Both the position numbers and the translations under genes were made by a program. Shown here piece by piece: positions 15,927 through 24,200 of a stretch of 64,000 bases of DNA (within the stretch, counting starts at the first letter, position 1; each line of letters begins with the position of its first letter). The DNA is taken from the NCBI RefSeq assembly GCF_900302475.1, contig NZ_OMOQ01000001.1, forward strand, positions 1,798,001 to 1,862,000. The letters are read 5' to 3'. Source of the DNA: Defluviimonas aquaemixtae. GTDB lineage: Bacteria > Pseudomonadota > Alphaproteobacteria > Rhodobacterales > Rhodobacteraceae. A model generated the notes under the pieces. It ran no database searches, had not been told where the DNA came from, and worked only from the letters and a program-made list of their open reading frames with translations.

Positions 15927-17321
15927 TCACTCCGCCGAGCCTTGTCCGGGCCAGAGTGTGGTATCCGGATGAAACTGCGACCAGGCGAACCAAAATGCCT
16001 GATGGCTCCCAAGGTCGGTGCCGTCTGCGTCAACGGCCTTTATGCCGCCAGCATCCAGTTGAAGACGGACGTTCTCGAACGCGATCTCATCACCGTCGCT
16101 CAATGCCAAGAACGCCTGACTGCGTTGGAACGCCACAGGCTTGCCGGACGCCGTGACAATGCCGATGATATCCTCGTGTATGGGCAAGCGCGGATCGACA
16201 TCGCCGACTGGGAATATCGGCCCGTTGGCATCACGGCCGTTGCGAAAATCGAAATCGCGACCAAGCGCCAGTTCTTCCACGAGCACCGTCGTCTGAGGGT
16301 ATGTCCTTTTCCACGTTCCCCAATCGGTGGTCACGACAGAGGCCTGTTCCAGTTGCAGGTTCCGTTCCGCAAGAGGCCCGGTCACCGCCTTGCCGAGGAA
16401 CGTGTCAAACACCGAAAAGGTGTTCACGTCGTACATCACCTTGTTAGAACGAATTAGCAGCCCCGATGTTCGCAGAACGGGCCGCGCAATTCCCTCCGGC
16501 AGCCGGTCGGTGAAATAGGCCTGTGCCGCACCGCACAAAGTGCAGTATGGAATGCCGAGGTCACGTCCGCCCAAGGTATCGTTGACCATTTCACGCACCT
16601 CCATGATGCGCCGCGGATACGCCCGATACTCTCCGTTCACCTCAATGCCGAAGACGATATCGTCGTCCTTGAGCCAGGTTGCATCTTCGGCGCTGCTGAC
16701 TTCGGGATTGTCGGCCGCGGGAATGCAGTTGCACGGCTCGTCTGTCGTATCATAGGCGCGATCGTCTATGGGCACGCCGCCCCAGGACACGAGCCGCCAG
16801 TCGATGTCGCCTTCAACAATGATACGGTCCCAGCCGGGAACAAGGCTTGTGAAGATGGTGCGCTTGGCCCGCAGGTAATCAGGGGGCGCCGGGATGTCCC
16901 ATGCAATGAGATGGTCCGTCACAACCCCCCACTGATTTTGGTTCGGTACGTCTATGTCCAACAATGTCGTGGCAGCACCGGCTAGTTCTCGGCTTAGCGG
17001 TTCGCCGCCGGCAAATCGCATCAGATCACTTATGATCCAGACGAGCCGGGGATCTTTTGACTCAGCGATTTCACCGAGGGCGGCCGATTGATCTTGCCCC
17101 CAGGTTGACTCGATCGCACTCTCGAGAAAGGCCACCTGCACCGCAGCCTGCAAGGCTTCGGAAAGCGGGCCGTCCGGAACTGCGGGGGGAGTGCCAAATT
17201 GCTCGACCACGTAGTCTGGTAGCGATGTCGTTTCTTGAGCACGCAAGGCACCGGGCCAAAACAACGCAAACGCAACCATTGACGCAACTGCGACGATCCG
17301 GGGGTGAGCTTTCAAAGCCAT
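15927..17321 (-). CDS. DUF3179 domain-containing exported protein
   Basis: A 464-residue protein with a signal peptide (cleaved near LRA-QE, residue 28). The DUF3179 domain covers roughly 190-455. It is marked by a Cys-rich segment EPCNCIPAADNP, the PRRIMEVREMVND motif, and IPYCTLCGAAQAYF, whose paired Cys recalls a haem or metal site; late in the domain come SQAFLALSDGD and HQAFWFAWSQF. DUF3179 proteins are widespread, exported and of unknown function. The N-terminal 150 residues are an Ala-rich helical region with no recognised fold. It stands alone, with no operon partners close by. Confidence 0.85.
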   Translation of the reverse strand: MALKAHPRIVAVASMVAFALFWPGALRAQETTSLPDYVVEQFGTPPAVPDGPLSEALQAAVQVAFLESAIESTWGQDQSAALGEIAESKDPRLVWIISDLMRFAGGEPLSRELAGAATTLLDIDVPNQNQWGVVTDHLIAWDIPAPPDYLRAKRTIFTSLVPGWDRIIVEGDIDWRLVSWGGVPIDDRAYDTTDEPCNCIPAADNPEVSSAEDATWLKDDDIVFGIEVNGEYRAYPRRIMEVREMVNDTLGGRDLGIPYCTLCGAAQAYFTDRLPEGIARPVLRTSGLLIRSNKVMYDVNTFSVFDTFLGKAVTGPLAERNLQLEQASVVTTDWGTWKRTYPQTTVLVEELALGRDFDFRNGRDANGPIFPVGDVDPRLPIHEDIIGIVTASGKPVAFQRSQAFLALSDGDEIAFENVRLQLDAGGIKAVDADGTDLGSHQAFWFAWSQFHPDTTLWPGQGSAE

Positions 17322-17820
17322 TGCAGGGCCTTTCGCGCGCCAGATTCCTCTTCAGACGCACAACCTCCGATAGCCCTTCTGCAGTGCAGCTTTCGAGCGA
17401 TGGGCGGTGCGGGTCACACCACAACACAGTCGACCTAAACGTGCTGCATCGCTAGTCACGATTATATCAGCATTCGGTGAACGCGGCGGTCGTTGTGTTT
17501 CGGTGGGTTCGTACTTGGGCTGTCTGACTGGCACTCAAGCTGTGGCGATAAGGAAGGACCGCTCTGGCGTAAGCTGCACCGCAGAACCCAGAACGGGATG
17601 AATTTCCGCTATGGGCCGAACGAGGACCCCGCCGCATGCAAGCGCTGTTCACTCCGGTCATCGGTGAAGACGCGGTACGTTACCTGGCGGCCAGGCGAGC
17701 CGAGTTCCGCTGACCTCCCGGCATTTCAAACCCTTGAGCGGTTGCCTCTCCTACTCCTACGAGGATTGCGTTCGACCGGCAGGCAGGGGCGAACCGCGAC
17801 GGCCCGCCCCTGGGACTTCG
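17322..17820. repeat. Intergenic region with two dispersed-repeat copies
   Basis: No gene is seen in these 499 bases. Two copies of the window's dispersed repeat core are present in opposite orientation: AAGCTGCACTGCAG on the minus strand (17392-17379) and AAGCTGCACCGCAG on the plus strand (17571-17584). The plus-strand copy continues into GGGCCGAACGAG, as do relatives at 21.6 and 33.6 kb. The rest is unremarkable. Confidence 0.55.
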
Positions 17821-18387
17821 CTATGCATTGTTGGGCGCGGCGAGCGGCCCGCTCGCATTGCCAAAGGCAATGAACGACGCTCCGGCGAAGATCATGTTGA
17901 TGCCGACGAGAAGCCCGATGAAGACCAGCGACGATCCGTTCGCCATGCCGGCGATCACCAGGATGCCCAAGAGGAGCGACATCGCGCCCGAGGCGAAGAC
18001 CCAGCCCCAGGCCCGTTCAGGCCGGACCCGGAAGGCGAGGATCATGCGCGCCACGCCTTCGGCGGTGAAGAAGACGCCGAGCATCAGCGTCAGCGCGACG
18101 ACCCCGCCGAACGGATTGGCGAGGAACACGACCCCGCCGACGAGATAGATCGCCGCCAGGATCAGTTCCCAGAAGAAGCCGCTCCATTCCTTGGTCCGGA
18201 AGGCGTGGACGAGGGTGACGATCCCGCCGGCCAGCATGGCCGAGCCGACGAGGATCTCCATCGAAAGCGTCGCGACAAGCGGGAAGGTCAGCGCCCCGAC
18301 GCCGGTCAGGATCAGGACGACGCCGAGCGCGATGAACCAGCCGCGTCCGATTTCCCGCTCCTGGGTGTCATGCGTTGTCGTGGTCAT
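17821..18387 (-). CDS. HdeD family membrane protein
   Basis: A 188-residue inner-membrane protein with about six TM spans in three similar helical pairs. Gly/Ala-rich motifs of the HdeD/DUF308 family are present (LVGSAMLAGGIVTLVHAF, YLVGGVVFLANPFGG, LLLGILVIAGM). HdeD proteins are linked to acid stress in enterobacteria; in alphaproteobacteria they commonly occur with other stress genes. The ATG at 18387 has GGAGGATC upstream; the frame extends nine residues further without a ribosome site. It is the last of three minus-strand genes (coiled-coil protein, PRC-barrel, HdeD), 16 bases after the PRC-barrel gene. Confidence 0.88.
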   Translation of the reverse strand: MTTTTHDTQEREIGRGWFIALGVVLILTGVGALTFPLVATLSMEILVGSAMLAGGIVTLVHAFRTKEWSGFFWELILAAIYLVGGVVFLANPFGGVVALTLMLGVFFTAEGVARMILAFRVRPERAWGWVFASGAMSLLLGILVIAGMANGSSLVFIGLLVGINMIFAGASFIAFGNASGPLAAPNNA

Positions 18388-18403
18388 GGCTGATCCTCCG
18401 CGC

Positions 18404-18802
18404 TCAGTGGGCATACCGGAAGGCCGGCATCTCTTTCAGCTTGGCCTCCGTCGCGCCCGGCAGGACCAGTTCGGCCTTCGGGCCCGGCTCGAAGAGGCCC
18501 GCAGGCACCGCGACCCATTTCGAGCCCATGCCGAGGAAGCCGCCGACCTCGACGATGGCAAGGCTGACGTCGCCGCCGGTGCCGACGATCAGGTCATGGA
18601 CCATGCCGACCTCTTTCTTTTGGTCGTTGTGGACCGTCTGGCCGATCAGCTTGTTGGCGCTGTAGCCGTTGGCGACGACGCTTTCGACATGGACCTCGAC
18701 GCCCATGATCGAGCCGCCCGCGACGGGCTTTTCCTCGGCGACCGCGAAGGTGGGGGCCGCGACGATCAGCGCGGCGGCAAGGGGGGTGAACACGGTTTTC
18801 AT
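18404..18802 (-). CDS. Exported PRC-barrel domain protein
   Basis: A 132-residue protein with a signal peptide (cleaved near AVA-EE, residue 22) and one PRC-barrel domain (about 45-115; KLIGQTVHNDQKKEVGMVHDL, then VGGFLGMGSKWVAVP). Exported PRC-barrel proteins of this type are common in Rhodobacterales and Rhizobiales beside stress genes, with unknown function. A good ribosome site (GGAG) precedes the ATG. HdeD follows 16 bases downstream, so they are probably one operon. Confidence 0.85.
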   Translation of the reverse strand: MKTVFTPLAAALIVAAPTFAVAEEKPVAGGSIMGVEVHVESVVANGYSANKLIGQTVHNDQKKEVGMVHDLIVGTGGDVSLAIVEVGGFLGMGSKWVAVPAGLFEPGPKAELVLPGATEAKLKEMPAFRYAH

Positions 18803-18872
18803 GGTGGTTCTCCTTCTGGTGGTGGGGTGGCCGGCGGCACCATTGCCCCGGCCGCGATCCGCGCCCGTCGGC

Positions 18873-19172
18873 TCAGCCGACGTGGTCGCGATATGCCTTC
18901 ACAGCGGCTTTCAGCGCCGCCCAATGCCTCTCGGCCTGCGCCTTGGCATCGCGGGCGGCCTCGTCGCCCTCGGTCTCGATGCGATCGGCGATCTTCCGCA
19001 TCTCGGTGCGGGCCTTCTGCCAGTCGGCGCGGAGCTTACCTGCCTGGTCGCAGGTCCAATCATCCGCCGCCTTGCCGGAAGCTTTCACCTTGGTCTCGAG
19101 CGCACTCAGCTCGGCGTCGATCTGGTCGAGCCCGGCCCTGGCCTCCGCGACAAATTCGTAAGATTTCGTCAT
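18873..19172 (-). CDS. Small helical (coiled-coil) protein
   Basis: A 99-residue, highly charged Ala/Glu/Lys-rich protein that should be almost all helix, with heptad-like spacing from about residue 10 to 95. One Cys (DDWTCDQAG) interrupts it. It recalls proteins found with stress and phage-shock genes, but I cannot name a family. It is the first gene of the minus-strand PRC-barrel/HdeD run, 70 bases upstream of the PRC-barrel gene. It is divergent from the TPR regulator across a 175-base gap. Confidence 0.65.
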   Translation of the reverse strand: MTKSYEFVAEARAGLDQIDAELSALETKVKASGKAADDWTCDQAGKLRADWQKARTEMRKIADRIETEGDEAARDAKAQAERHWAALKAAVKAYRDHVG

Positions 19173-19347
19173 TCAGTCGTTCCCTTTCTCATCCGGCGCC
19201 AGATGGATCCGGCGCCTGTCGATGAGCGGAAACTGGCACAGACCACGGGGCCGCGATGAGTGAATCACGGTGAAGGATGTGGTATGGGACCCGCGGGAGA
19301 CGCGCAGAGAATCCCAGTCAACGATCAATCGCCACGGGAGCGGCATT

Positions 19348-20937
19348 GTGAGCACGACCGCCACCGCACCGATCAGCCGGGGCGTGGTCGAGCAACAACT
19401 TGATCGCATCCTCGCCAGCAGCCAGTTCGCGGGCACGACGCGGCTGAACCGGTTCCTGCGCTATTTGGTCGAGCAGTCGCTCGCGGGCAATGCCGCCGAG
19501 CTCAAGGGCTACGCCATCGGCGTCGACGTGTTCGACCGGCCCGAGGATTTCGACCCCGCCATCGACACGATCGTGCGCGTGCAGGCGGGCAAGCTCCGCA
19601 TGCGGCTCGACCTCTATTATGCGCAGGAAGGAGTCGACGATCCTCTCAGGATCGTCATTCCCAAGGGCTCCTACTCCCCGCATTTCGAGGTCGCATTCGA
19701 CCCCGAAGCCGCCGACGAGGCCGCGCCCGGCGAAGCCGACACCGCGCGCTATTCCATTGCCGTCCTGCCCTTCGACAACCTCAGCGGCGACCCGGCGCAG
19801 GAATTCATCGCCGACGGCTTCACTGAAGAGATCCTCAACGCGCTGGCCCGGTTCCGCGAGCTCAAGGTGATCTCGCGTCACTCGACCTTCCGCTACAAGG
19901 ACCGCCCCGCCGATCCGCGCGACATCGGCAACGATCTGGGCGTGCGCTACATCGTCGAGGGCTCGGTCCGGCGCTGGGAGGATCAGGTGCGGGTGACCGC
20001 GCAGCTTATCGACGCCGAGACCGGGGCGCATCTGTCTAGCGAGGTCTTCGACCGCACGCTGAGCGCGCAAGGCCTCTTCGAGATCGAGGAGGAGGTCGCC
20101 GCCCGCATCGCCGCCGAGATCGCCGAGCCGCATGGCGTCATCCACCGGCTCGGCACGCGGCGGCGGGCGGGGACCGAGGCGCTTGACGCCTATGAATGCC
20201 GGCTGCTCGCATCGGAATACTGGCGCAAGCCGACCGAGGAGACCCATGCCCGCGTCCGTGACCTTCTCGAACGCGCAGTCGCCATCGACCCCGACTATGC
20301 CGGCGCCTGGGCGATGCTGTCGATCGTCTACGGCGACGAGTTGCGCGGCGGCTACAACCTGCGTCCCGATCCCCTGAACCGCGCGCTGGCGGCGGCGCAG
20401 CGGGCGGTTGAGCTCGATCCCCTCGACGTCGCCGGCCATCACGCGCTCTTCCTCATGCACTACCATCTCGGCGAATTCGGCCGCTTCCGCGCCGCCGCCG
20501 ACACCGCGCTCAGGCTCAATCCGAACTACCCGGATATGCTCGCCGACCTCGCCGTCTGCACCGCGTTCACGCGCGACTGGGGCGAGGGGCTTCGCATCAT
20601 GAAGCGCGCCATGCGGCTCAGCCCCAATCCGCCCGGCTGGTATTACTGGCTCCCCGCCTGGCGTCTCTATCTCGACGATCGCCATGAAGAGGCGCTGACG
20701 CAGGTGCATCTGGGCGGCAAGAGCGCCTGGGGCTTCGAGATCCTGTTCGAGGCGATGGTGCTCGGCCAGCTCGGGCGGGTGAAGGAAGCGCGTCCCTTGG
20801 TCGAGGCGATCGAAGCCGATCCCGACCGGTTCAAACACCTCGTCAGCCACAACTTCCGGCTTTGGCACGCGCCCGACGAGCTCAAGACGAAGATCCGCGA
20901 GGGCTGGCGCAAGGCGGGCGTTGTGACCGAGCTCTGA
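19348..20937 (+). CDS. TPR protein with TolB/FlgO-like domain, adenylate-cyclase-type architecture
   Basis: A 529-residue protein. The N-terminal ~110 residues (RLNRFLRYLVEQSL ... VRVQAGKLRMRL) form a DNA-binding-like module seen in bacterial tetratricopeptide regulators. A TolB/FlgO-like segment follows with the signature IAVLPFDNLSGDPAQEFIAD (about 138-157), and TPR repeats cover about 280-500. This resembles CadC/adenylate-cyclase-type TPR regulators without the cyclase domain. No TM span is obvious. The GTG at 19348 has GGGAG eight bases upstream; an in-frame GTG at 19270 would add 26 residues lacking family character. It is flanked by stress genes and may regulate them; that is inference. 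Confidence 0.75.
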   Translation: MSTTATAPISRGVVEQQLDRILASSQFAGTTRLNRFLRYLVEQSLAGNAAELKGYAIGVDVFDRPEDFDPAIDTIVRVQAGKLRMRLDLYYAQEGVDDPLRIVIPKGSYSPHFEVAFDPEAADEAAPGEADTARYSIAVLPFDNLSGDPAQEFIADGFTEEILNALARFRELKVISRHSTFRYKDRPADPRDIGNDLGVRYIVEGSVRRWEDQVRVTAQLIDAETGAHLSSEVFDRTLSAQGLFEIEEEVAARIAAEIAEPHGVIHRLGTRRRAGTEALDAYECRLLASEYWRKPTEETHARVRDLLERAVAIDPDYAGAWAMLSIVYGDELRGGYNLRPDPLNRALAAAQRAVELDPLDVAGHHALFLMHYHLGEFGRFRAAADTALRLNPNYPDMLADLAVCTAFTRDWGEGLRIMKRAMRLSPNPPGWYYWLPAWRLYLDDRHEEALTQVHLGGKSAWGFEILFEAMVLGQLGRVKEARPLVEAIEADPDRFKHLVSHNFRLWHAPDELKTKIREGWRKAGVVTEL

Positions 20938-21031
20938 TCCGCCGGTTAACCCCCGGCATACCGTGACTCACTCCCCGCCGCGCACGGCGCCGGACATGCT
21001 GTGGGTGTTCAATCCAACAACGGAGACGGAA

Positions 21032-21430
21032 ATGCACATCCATCAAGACACGATCGACGGCACCTGGAACGAGTTCAAGGGCGCCGCACGCAGCGCCTGG
21101 GGCAAGCTGACCGACGACAAGCTCGAACAGACGCGCGGCAATGCGGAGTACCTGGCCGGTCTGCTTCAAAAGGAATACGGCATGTCGATCGAGAAGGCGC
21201 GCGACGAGATCGACGCTATCGCGGCGCGTTATGATAACATGGCGCTGAAGGGCGACTGGACCGCAATCAAGGGCAAGGTCCGCGAAGCCTGGGGCGATCT
21301 GACCGATGACGAGATCGAAAAGACCGCCGGTCGCCGCTCGCAGCTCGTCGGCCTCCTCGAGAAGCGCTATGGCGAGAACCGGGCGAAGGCCTGGGAAGCC
21401 GTGAATGATTTCGTGAAGCGCAACTTCTGA
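21032..21430 (+). CDS. CsbD family stress protein (two repeats)
   Basis: A 132-residue soluble protein with two CsbD-like modules. The first is GTWNEFKGAARSAWGKLTDD (about 10-29) and the second GDWTAIKGKVREAWGDLTDD (about 74-93), each followed by a helical E/R-rich stretch. CsbD proteins are small, abundant, hydrophilic stress proteins (sigma-B regulon in Bacillus, yjbJ in E. coli). The ATG at 21032 follows GGAGA; longer in-frame starts add an unrelated segment. Downstream lies a hairpin terminator. Confidence 0.88.
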   Translation: MHIHQDTIDGTWNEFKGAARSAWGKLTDDKLEQTRGNAEYLAGLLQKEYGMSIEKARDEIDAIAARYDNMALKGDWTAIKGKVREAWGDLTDDEIEKTAGRRSQLVGLLEKRYGENRAKAWEAVNDFVKRNF

Positions 21431-21437
21431 CCCTTGC

Positions 21438-21472
21438 GGCGCCGTTCGGGGCATCCCGGCGGCGCCTCTTTC
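21438..21472 (+). terminator. Hairpin terminator after CsbD gene
   Basis: GGCGCCG (21438-21444) pairs with CGGCGCC (21460-21466) around a 15-base loop and is followed by TCTTTC. A strong stem but a short T-tract. Confidence 0.55.
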
Positions 21473-21822
21473 GCCACGACCTAGACCACCCAGCCCGCAT
21501 CAGGGTTCCGCCGATCTTTCGGACAGATCCCATGGCGATGCGCCAGAACCGCCGTTCGACCAACCGCAGTGAACGTCGTCACGCTTCGCCGACGCCCATC
21601 TCAGTAAATTTCTGCGCGACGCGCGAACGGCCGCTTCGGTGAAGCTGCACCGCAGCGCCGACAAGCAGTGATGAACGGCGGGAAAGGGCCGAGCAACACC
21701 TGACCACTGCCCGTGGCTCGCTGCGGCACCACACGACTGTTCCGAGTCCAATTTGGCCGATTTTGTGTCACGCCTGAATTGGCGAATGAACACGGTCGCG
21801 CGGGGGCGACGCAAGCGCCGCA
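21473..21822. repeat. Intergenic region with dispersed-repeat copy
   Basis: No gene seen. A copy of the dispersed repeat lies at about 21600-21705: GCGCGAACGGCCGCTTCGG, then AAGCTGCACCGCAG (21642-21655), then GGAAAGGGCCGAGCAAC. It has the same orientation and order of parts as the copy at 17571. The remainder has no recognisable feature. Confidence 0.5.
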
Positions 21823-22874
21823 TCAGATGTCAGGAGGAATGAGCACCAGCTTTCCCGGATAGGCCTTCGCCACAAAATCGGCCTGCGCAACAGCGATATC
21901 CGAGAGCGGATAGGTCTTTGAGACCAGAGGTTTGACGGCGCCCGTGTTTATCAGGGCGACCAGCTCGGCGAATGTCTCGTGCGGCGTATAGGTACACCCG
22001 TAGATCGTGAGGTCTTTGAGATGAAGCGTCCGAAGATCCGCGTTGACGATCGGTCCGGCGATCGCTTCAGACCTGGCGTAGCGGCCCGCGAGCATCAGTG
22101 CCTCGACAAATGCCCGCCATCCGGGTCCGCCGACGACGTCGATCACCACTGTTCCGGATTTGGGAGGTGGCGTTTGGTCGCGATCGAGAAGCTCGTCGGG
22201 ACCGGCGGCGCGCACCATCGCCTGCTTCGATGCGCTGGCCACCGCGCAGACACGCGCGCCCCGGAGTTTCGCGAGCTGGACGGCGGCAAGGCCGACCCCG
22301 CCGGACGCCCCGGCAATGACTACGCGATCGCCGGGCCCGACCCCGGACCGGCTCAGCAGGTTGAAGGCCGTCCCGTAGGCGCAAGGTATCGCGCCAAGCT
22401 CGATATCCGTCAGCGGCGCGTCGGTGACATCGTGAAGCTGGTTGGCGGGAACCACGCAATTCTGCGCGAAGGCTCCGTCGAATTCCGAGCCGATGGCCAG
22501 AATCCGCGTAGGCTCCTTTTCTGTCGGATTGGGCTGGCTGGTCGGGCAGATCACGCGCTTCCCGACAGCGACTTTCCCGGCCTCGGCGCCCAGGGCAACA
22601 GCCTCGCCGCAGAGGTCGCTGCCTTGAATCCGCGGAAATTGGAGGGCGCCGGCCCATCCACCGTCGTCGACGTCCGCCGGATGATCGCATTCCTCTGTGC
22701 TTCCGGTGACCTCCTTGGAGTACCAACCGATGCGCGTGTTGATGTCGGTATTGTTGACGCCTGCGGCAGCACCCGGACGAGCGCCTCTCCGGGACCCGGC
22801 GCAGGGGTCGGGATCGACTCGTTCCAGCAAAGCATCTCCGGACCGCCATGGCCGGTCAGTTGAACGCCCTACAT
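21823..22874 (-). pseudogene. Broken quinone oxidoreductase (zinc-type alcohol dehydrogenase)
   Basis: Residual MDR-superfamily oxidoreductase. The body is clear: GVNNTDINTRIGWY (catalytic-domain start), LCGEAVALGAEAGKVAVGKRV, and the nucleotide-binding VIAGASGGVGLAAVQLAK, then VIDVVGG. But the 5' end is damaged twice. The natural ATG (22874) is followed at once by TAG, consistent with a CAG-to-TAG change. Near 22761-22768 one base is missing, so the start (GVQLTGHGGPEMLCWNESIP, another frame) cannot read into the body. The body frame remains open upstream but gives unrelated residues. Either a young pseudogene or two assembly errors. It lies next to, and on the same strand as, the LacI gene. 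Confidence 0.7.
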
Positions 22875-22969
22875 AGATTCCGGCAATGCCATTTCCCACC
22901 TCCGCCCAGATCGGACAAGTTTCCTGAAACTTTGCATCATCGCGCCCGTCATGCGGAGCGAGTCGCGCG

Positions 22970-23998
22970 TCAACCGCCGGCCTCCTGCTCGCAATCCCCG
23001 CCTAACTGACGGACGGACTCCCGCTCAATGATCCGGCTGGGCAGGAGTTTCGGCACGAGCGCTGCATCACTCTCGAGGTGATCCACAAGCTGACTGGCCA
23101 CTTCGCGTCCCATCCCAGCTGCAGGGAGATCAATCGTGGTGAGCGGAGGCATGGCGTCCTTTGCCCAATCCAGATTGTCGAAACCCATGACCGACATGTC
23201 ATCGGGAATTCGCAATCCGGCCTCGGACAGACCGAAGTAGGCGCCTAGTGCCAAAACGTCGGAGAAGCACAACACTGCGGTCACACCGCTGTGGCGCGTC
23301 AGGATTTCCCGGATCACGCTCTTGCCACCCTCAACGCTGAGACTCGTTTCGTGAAACTCAGTTACAAGTGGCTCCGTTTGCACAGAGGCCGCACCTTCAC
23401 GCCGGGCGACCGTCCGGTCGCTTTCTGCGAGGGGTCCGTGAATGACAGCGAGGTTGCGATGTCCTTTCGCGGCGAGAAAACTAACGGCATTCGCGGCAAG
23501 ATTGAAATTGTCGTATCCGATCGTCGGACTCTTGCAGTCCGGATTCCAGATCGACGTGAAGACATGCGGTACTTGGCGTCGCTCCAGCATCTCCACCATT
23601 GCTTTGTTATGCGCCGCCCCGCTGAGTATGAAGGCTTCGGCACCCATGCCGAGAAGTTTGCGCGCCGCCCGAAATTCCTCGTCCTCGTCGCCGTTGGAGA
23701 CGGCCAGAACGAGCGAATAATCCCTCTCTGCCAAAGTTTGCTCGATGCCGGCGATAAACTTTGCAAAGACCGAATGTTCGATCGTCGGGATAATGGCTGC
23801 GATCGTTCTGGACTTTTTGGTAGAGAGGGCGCGTGCGGCCGGGTTGGGGAAGTAGTCCAGCTTCTTGCACGCCTTCAGAACACGGTTGCGGGTCTCCGGA
23901 CTGACCTTATCGACGCCGTTCATGACCCGCGAGATTGTTGCGATGGAAAGCCCGGTTTCCTTCGCGACATCGCGGATGCTTCCTACTTTCCTGGCCAC
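22970..23998 (-). CDS. LacI-family transcriptional regulator
   Basis: A 342-residue repressor. The N-terminal helix-turn-helix is classic (SIRDVAKETGLSIATISRVMNG, hinge NPAARALSTKKSRTI), followed by a periplasmic-binding-like sensor with AFILSGAAHN, FTSIWNPDCKSPTIGYDNF and SVMGFDNLDWA. It starts with GTG. It is divergent from the DUF1989-GcvT/ABC importer operon. Two LacI-type operators lie between them (24062-24075 and 24127-24140), so it probably represses that operon and itself and responds to the imported compound or a catabolite. The effector is unknown. Confidence 0.9.
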   Translation of the reverse strand: MARKVGSIRDVAKETGLSIATISRVMNGVDKVSPETRNRVLKACKKLDYFPNPAARALSTKKSRTIAAIIPTIEHSVFAKFIAGIEQTLAERDYSLVLAVSNGDEDEEFRAARKLLGMGAEAFILSGAAHNKAMVEMLERRQVPHVFTSIWNPDCKSPTIGYDNFNLAANAVSFLAAKGHRNLAVIHGPLAESDRTVARREGAASVQTEPLVTEFHETSLSVEGGKSVIREILTRHSGVTAVLCFSDVLALGAYFGLSEAGLRIPDDMSVMGFDNLDWAKDAMPPLTTIDLPAAGMGREVASQLVDHLESDAALVPKLLPSRIIERESVRQLGGDCEQEAGG

Positions 23999-24061
23999 GA
24001 GACACCCGCTTGTATCATTCCGTATGATTAAACTTGACGTACCGGCAGGGCAAGTGTTTTA

Positions 24062-24075
24062 TGTAACCGGTTACC
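24062..24075. promoter_or_regulatory. LacI-type operator O1
   Basis: TGTAACCGGTTACC contains the perfect 12-base palindrome GTAACCGGTTAC (24063-24074), a typical GalR/LacI operator with a central CG. It is 64 bases upstream of the lacI-type start and paired with O2. Confidence 0.8.
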
Positions 24076-24126
24076 TAGTCATTCGTCGTTGATTCTAAGT
24101 GTTCGACAAGCTTACGTGTGATGAAA

Positions 24127-24140
24127 TGTAACCGGTTTCA
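24127..24140. promoter_or_regulatory. LacI-type operator O2
   Basis: TGTAACCGGTTTCA shares the AACCGGTT core with O1. The two centres are 65 bases apart, about six helical turns, which would allow looping. It lies about 60 bases before the first gene of the importer operon. Confidence 0.75.
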
Positions 24141-24200
24141 CTTCGCGCTGCGAGGCGCGGCTGAAATCGACGCGGAACCGCCATGGGGGGGGGAGAGTCC

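Noticed and set aside
22869..22871. TAG in the quinone-oxidoreductase gene as a pyrrolysine codon, given the MttB-family gene in the window
   Set aside because: The family has no pyrrolysine, a separate frameshift is also present, and the MttB gene itself has no in-frame TAG, so no sign of pyrrolysine use.
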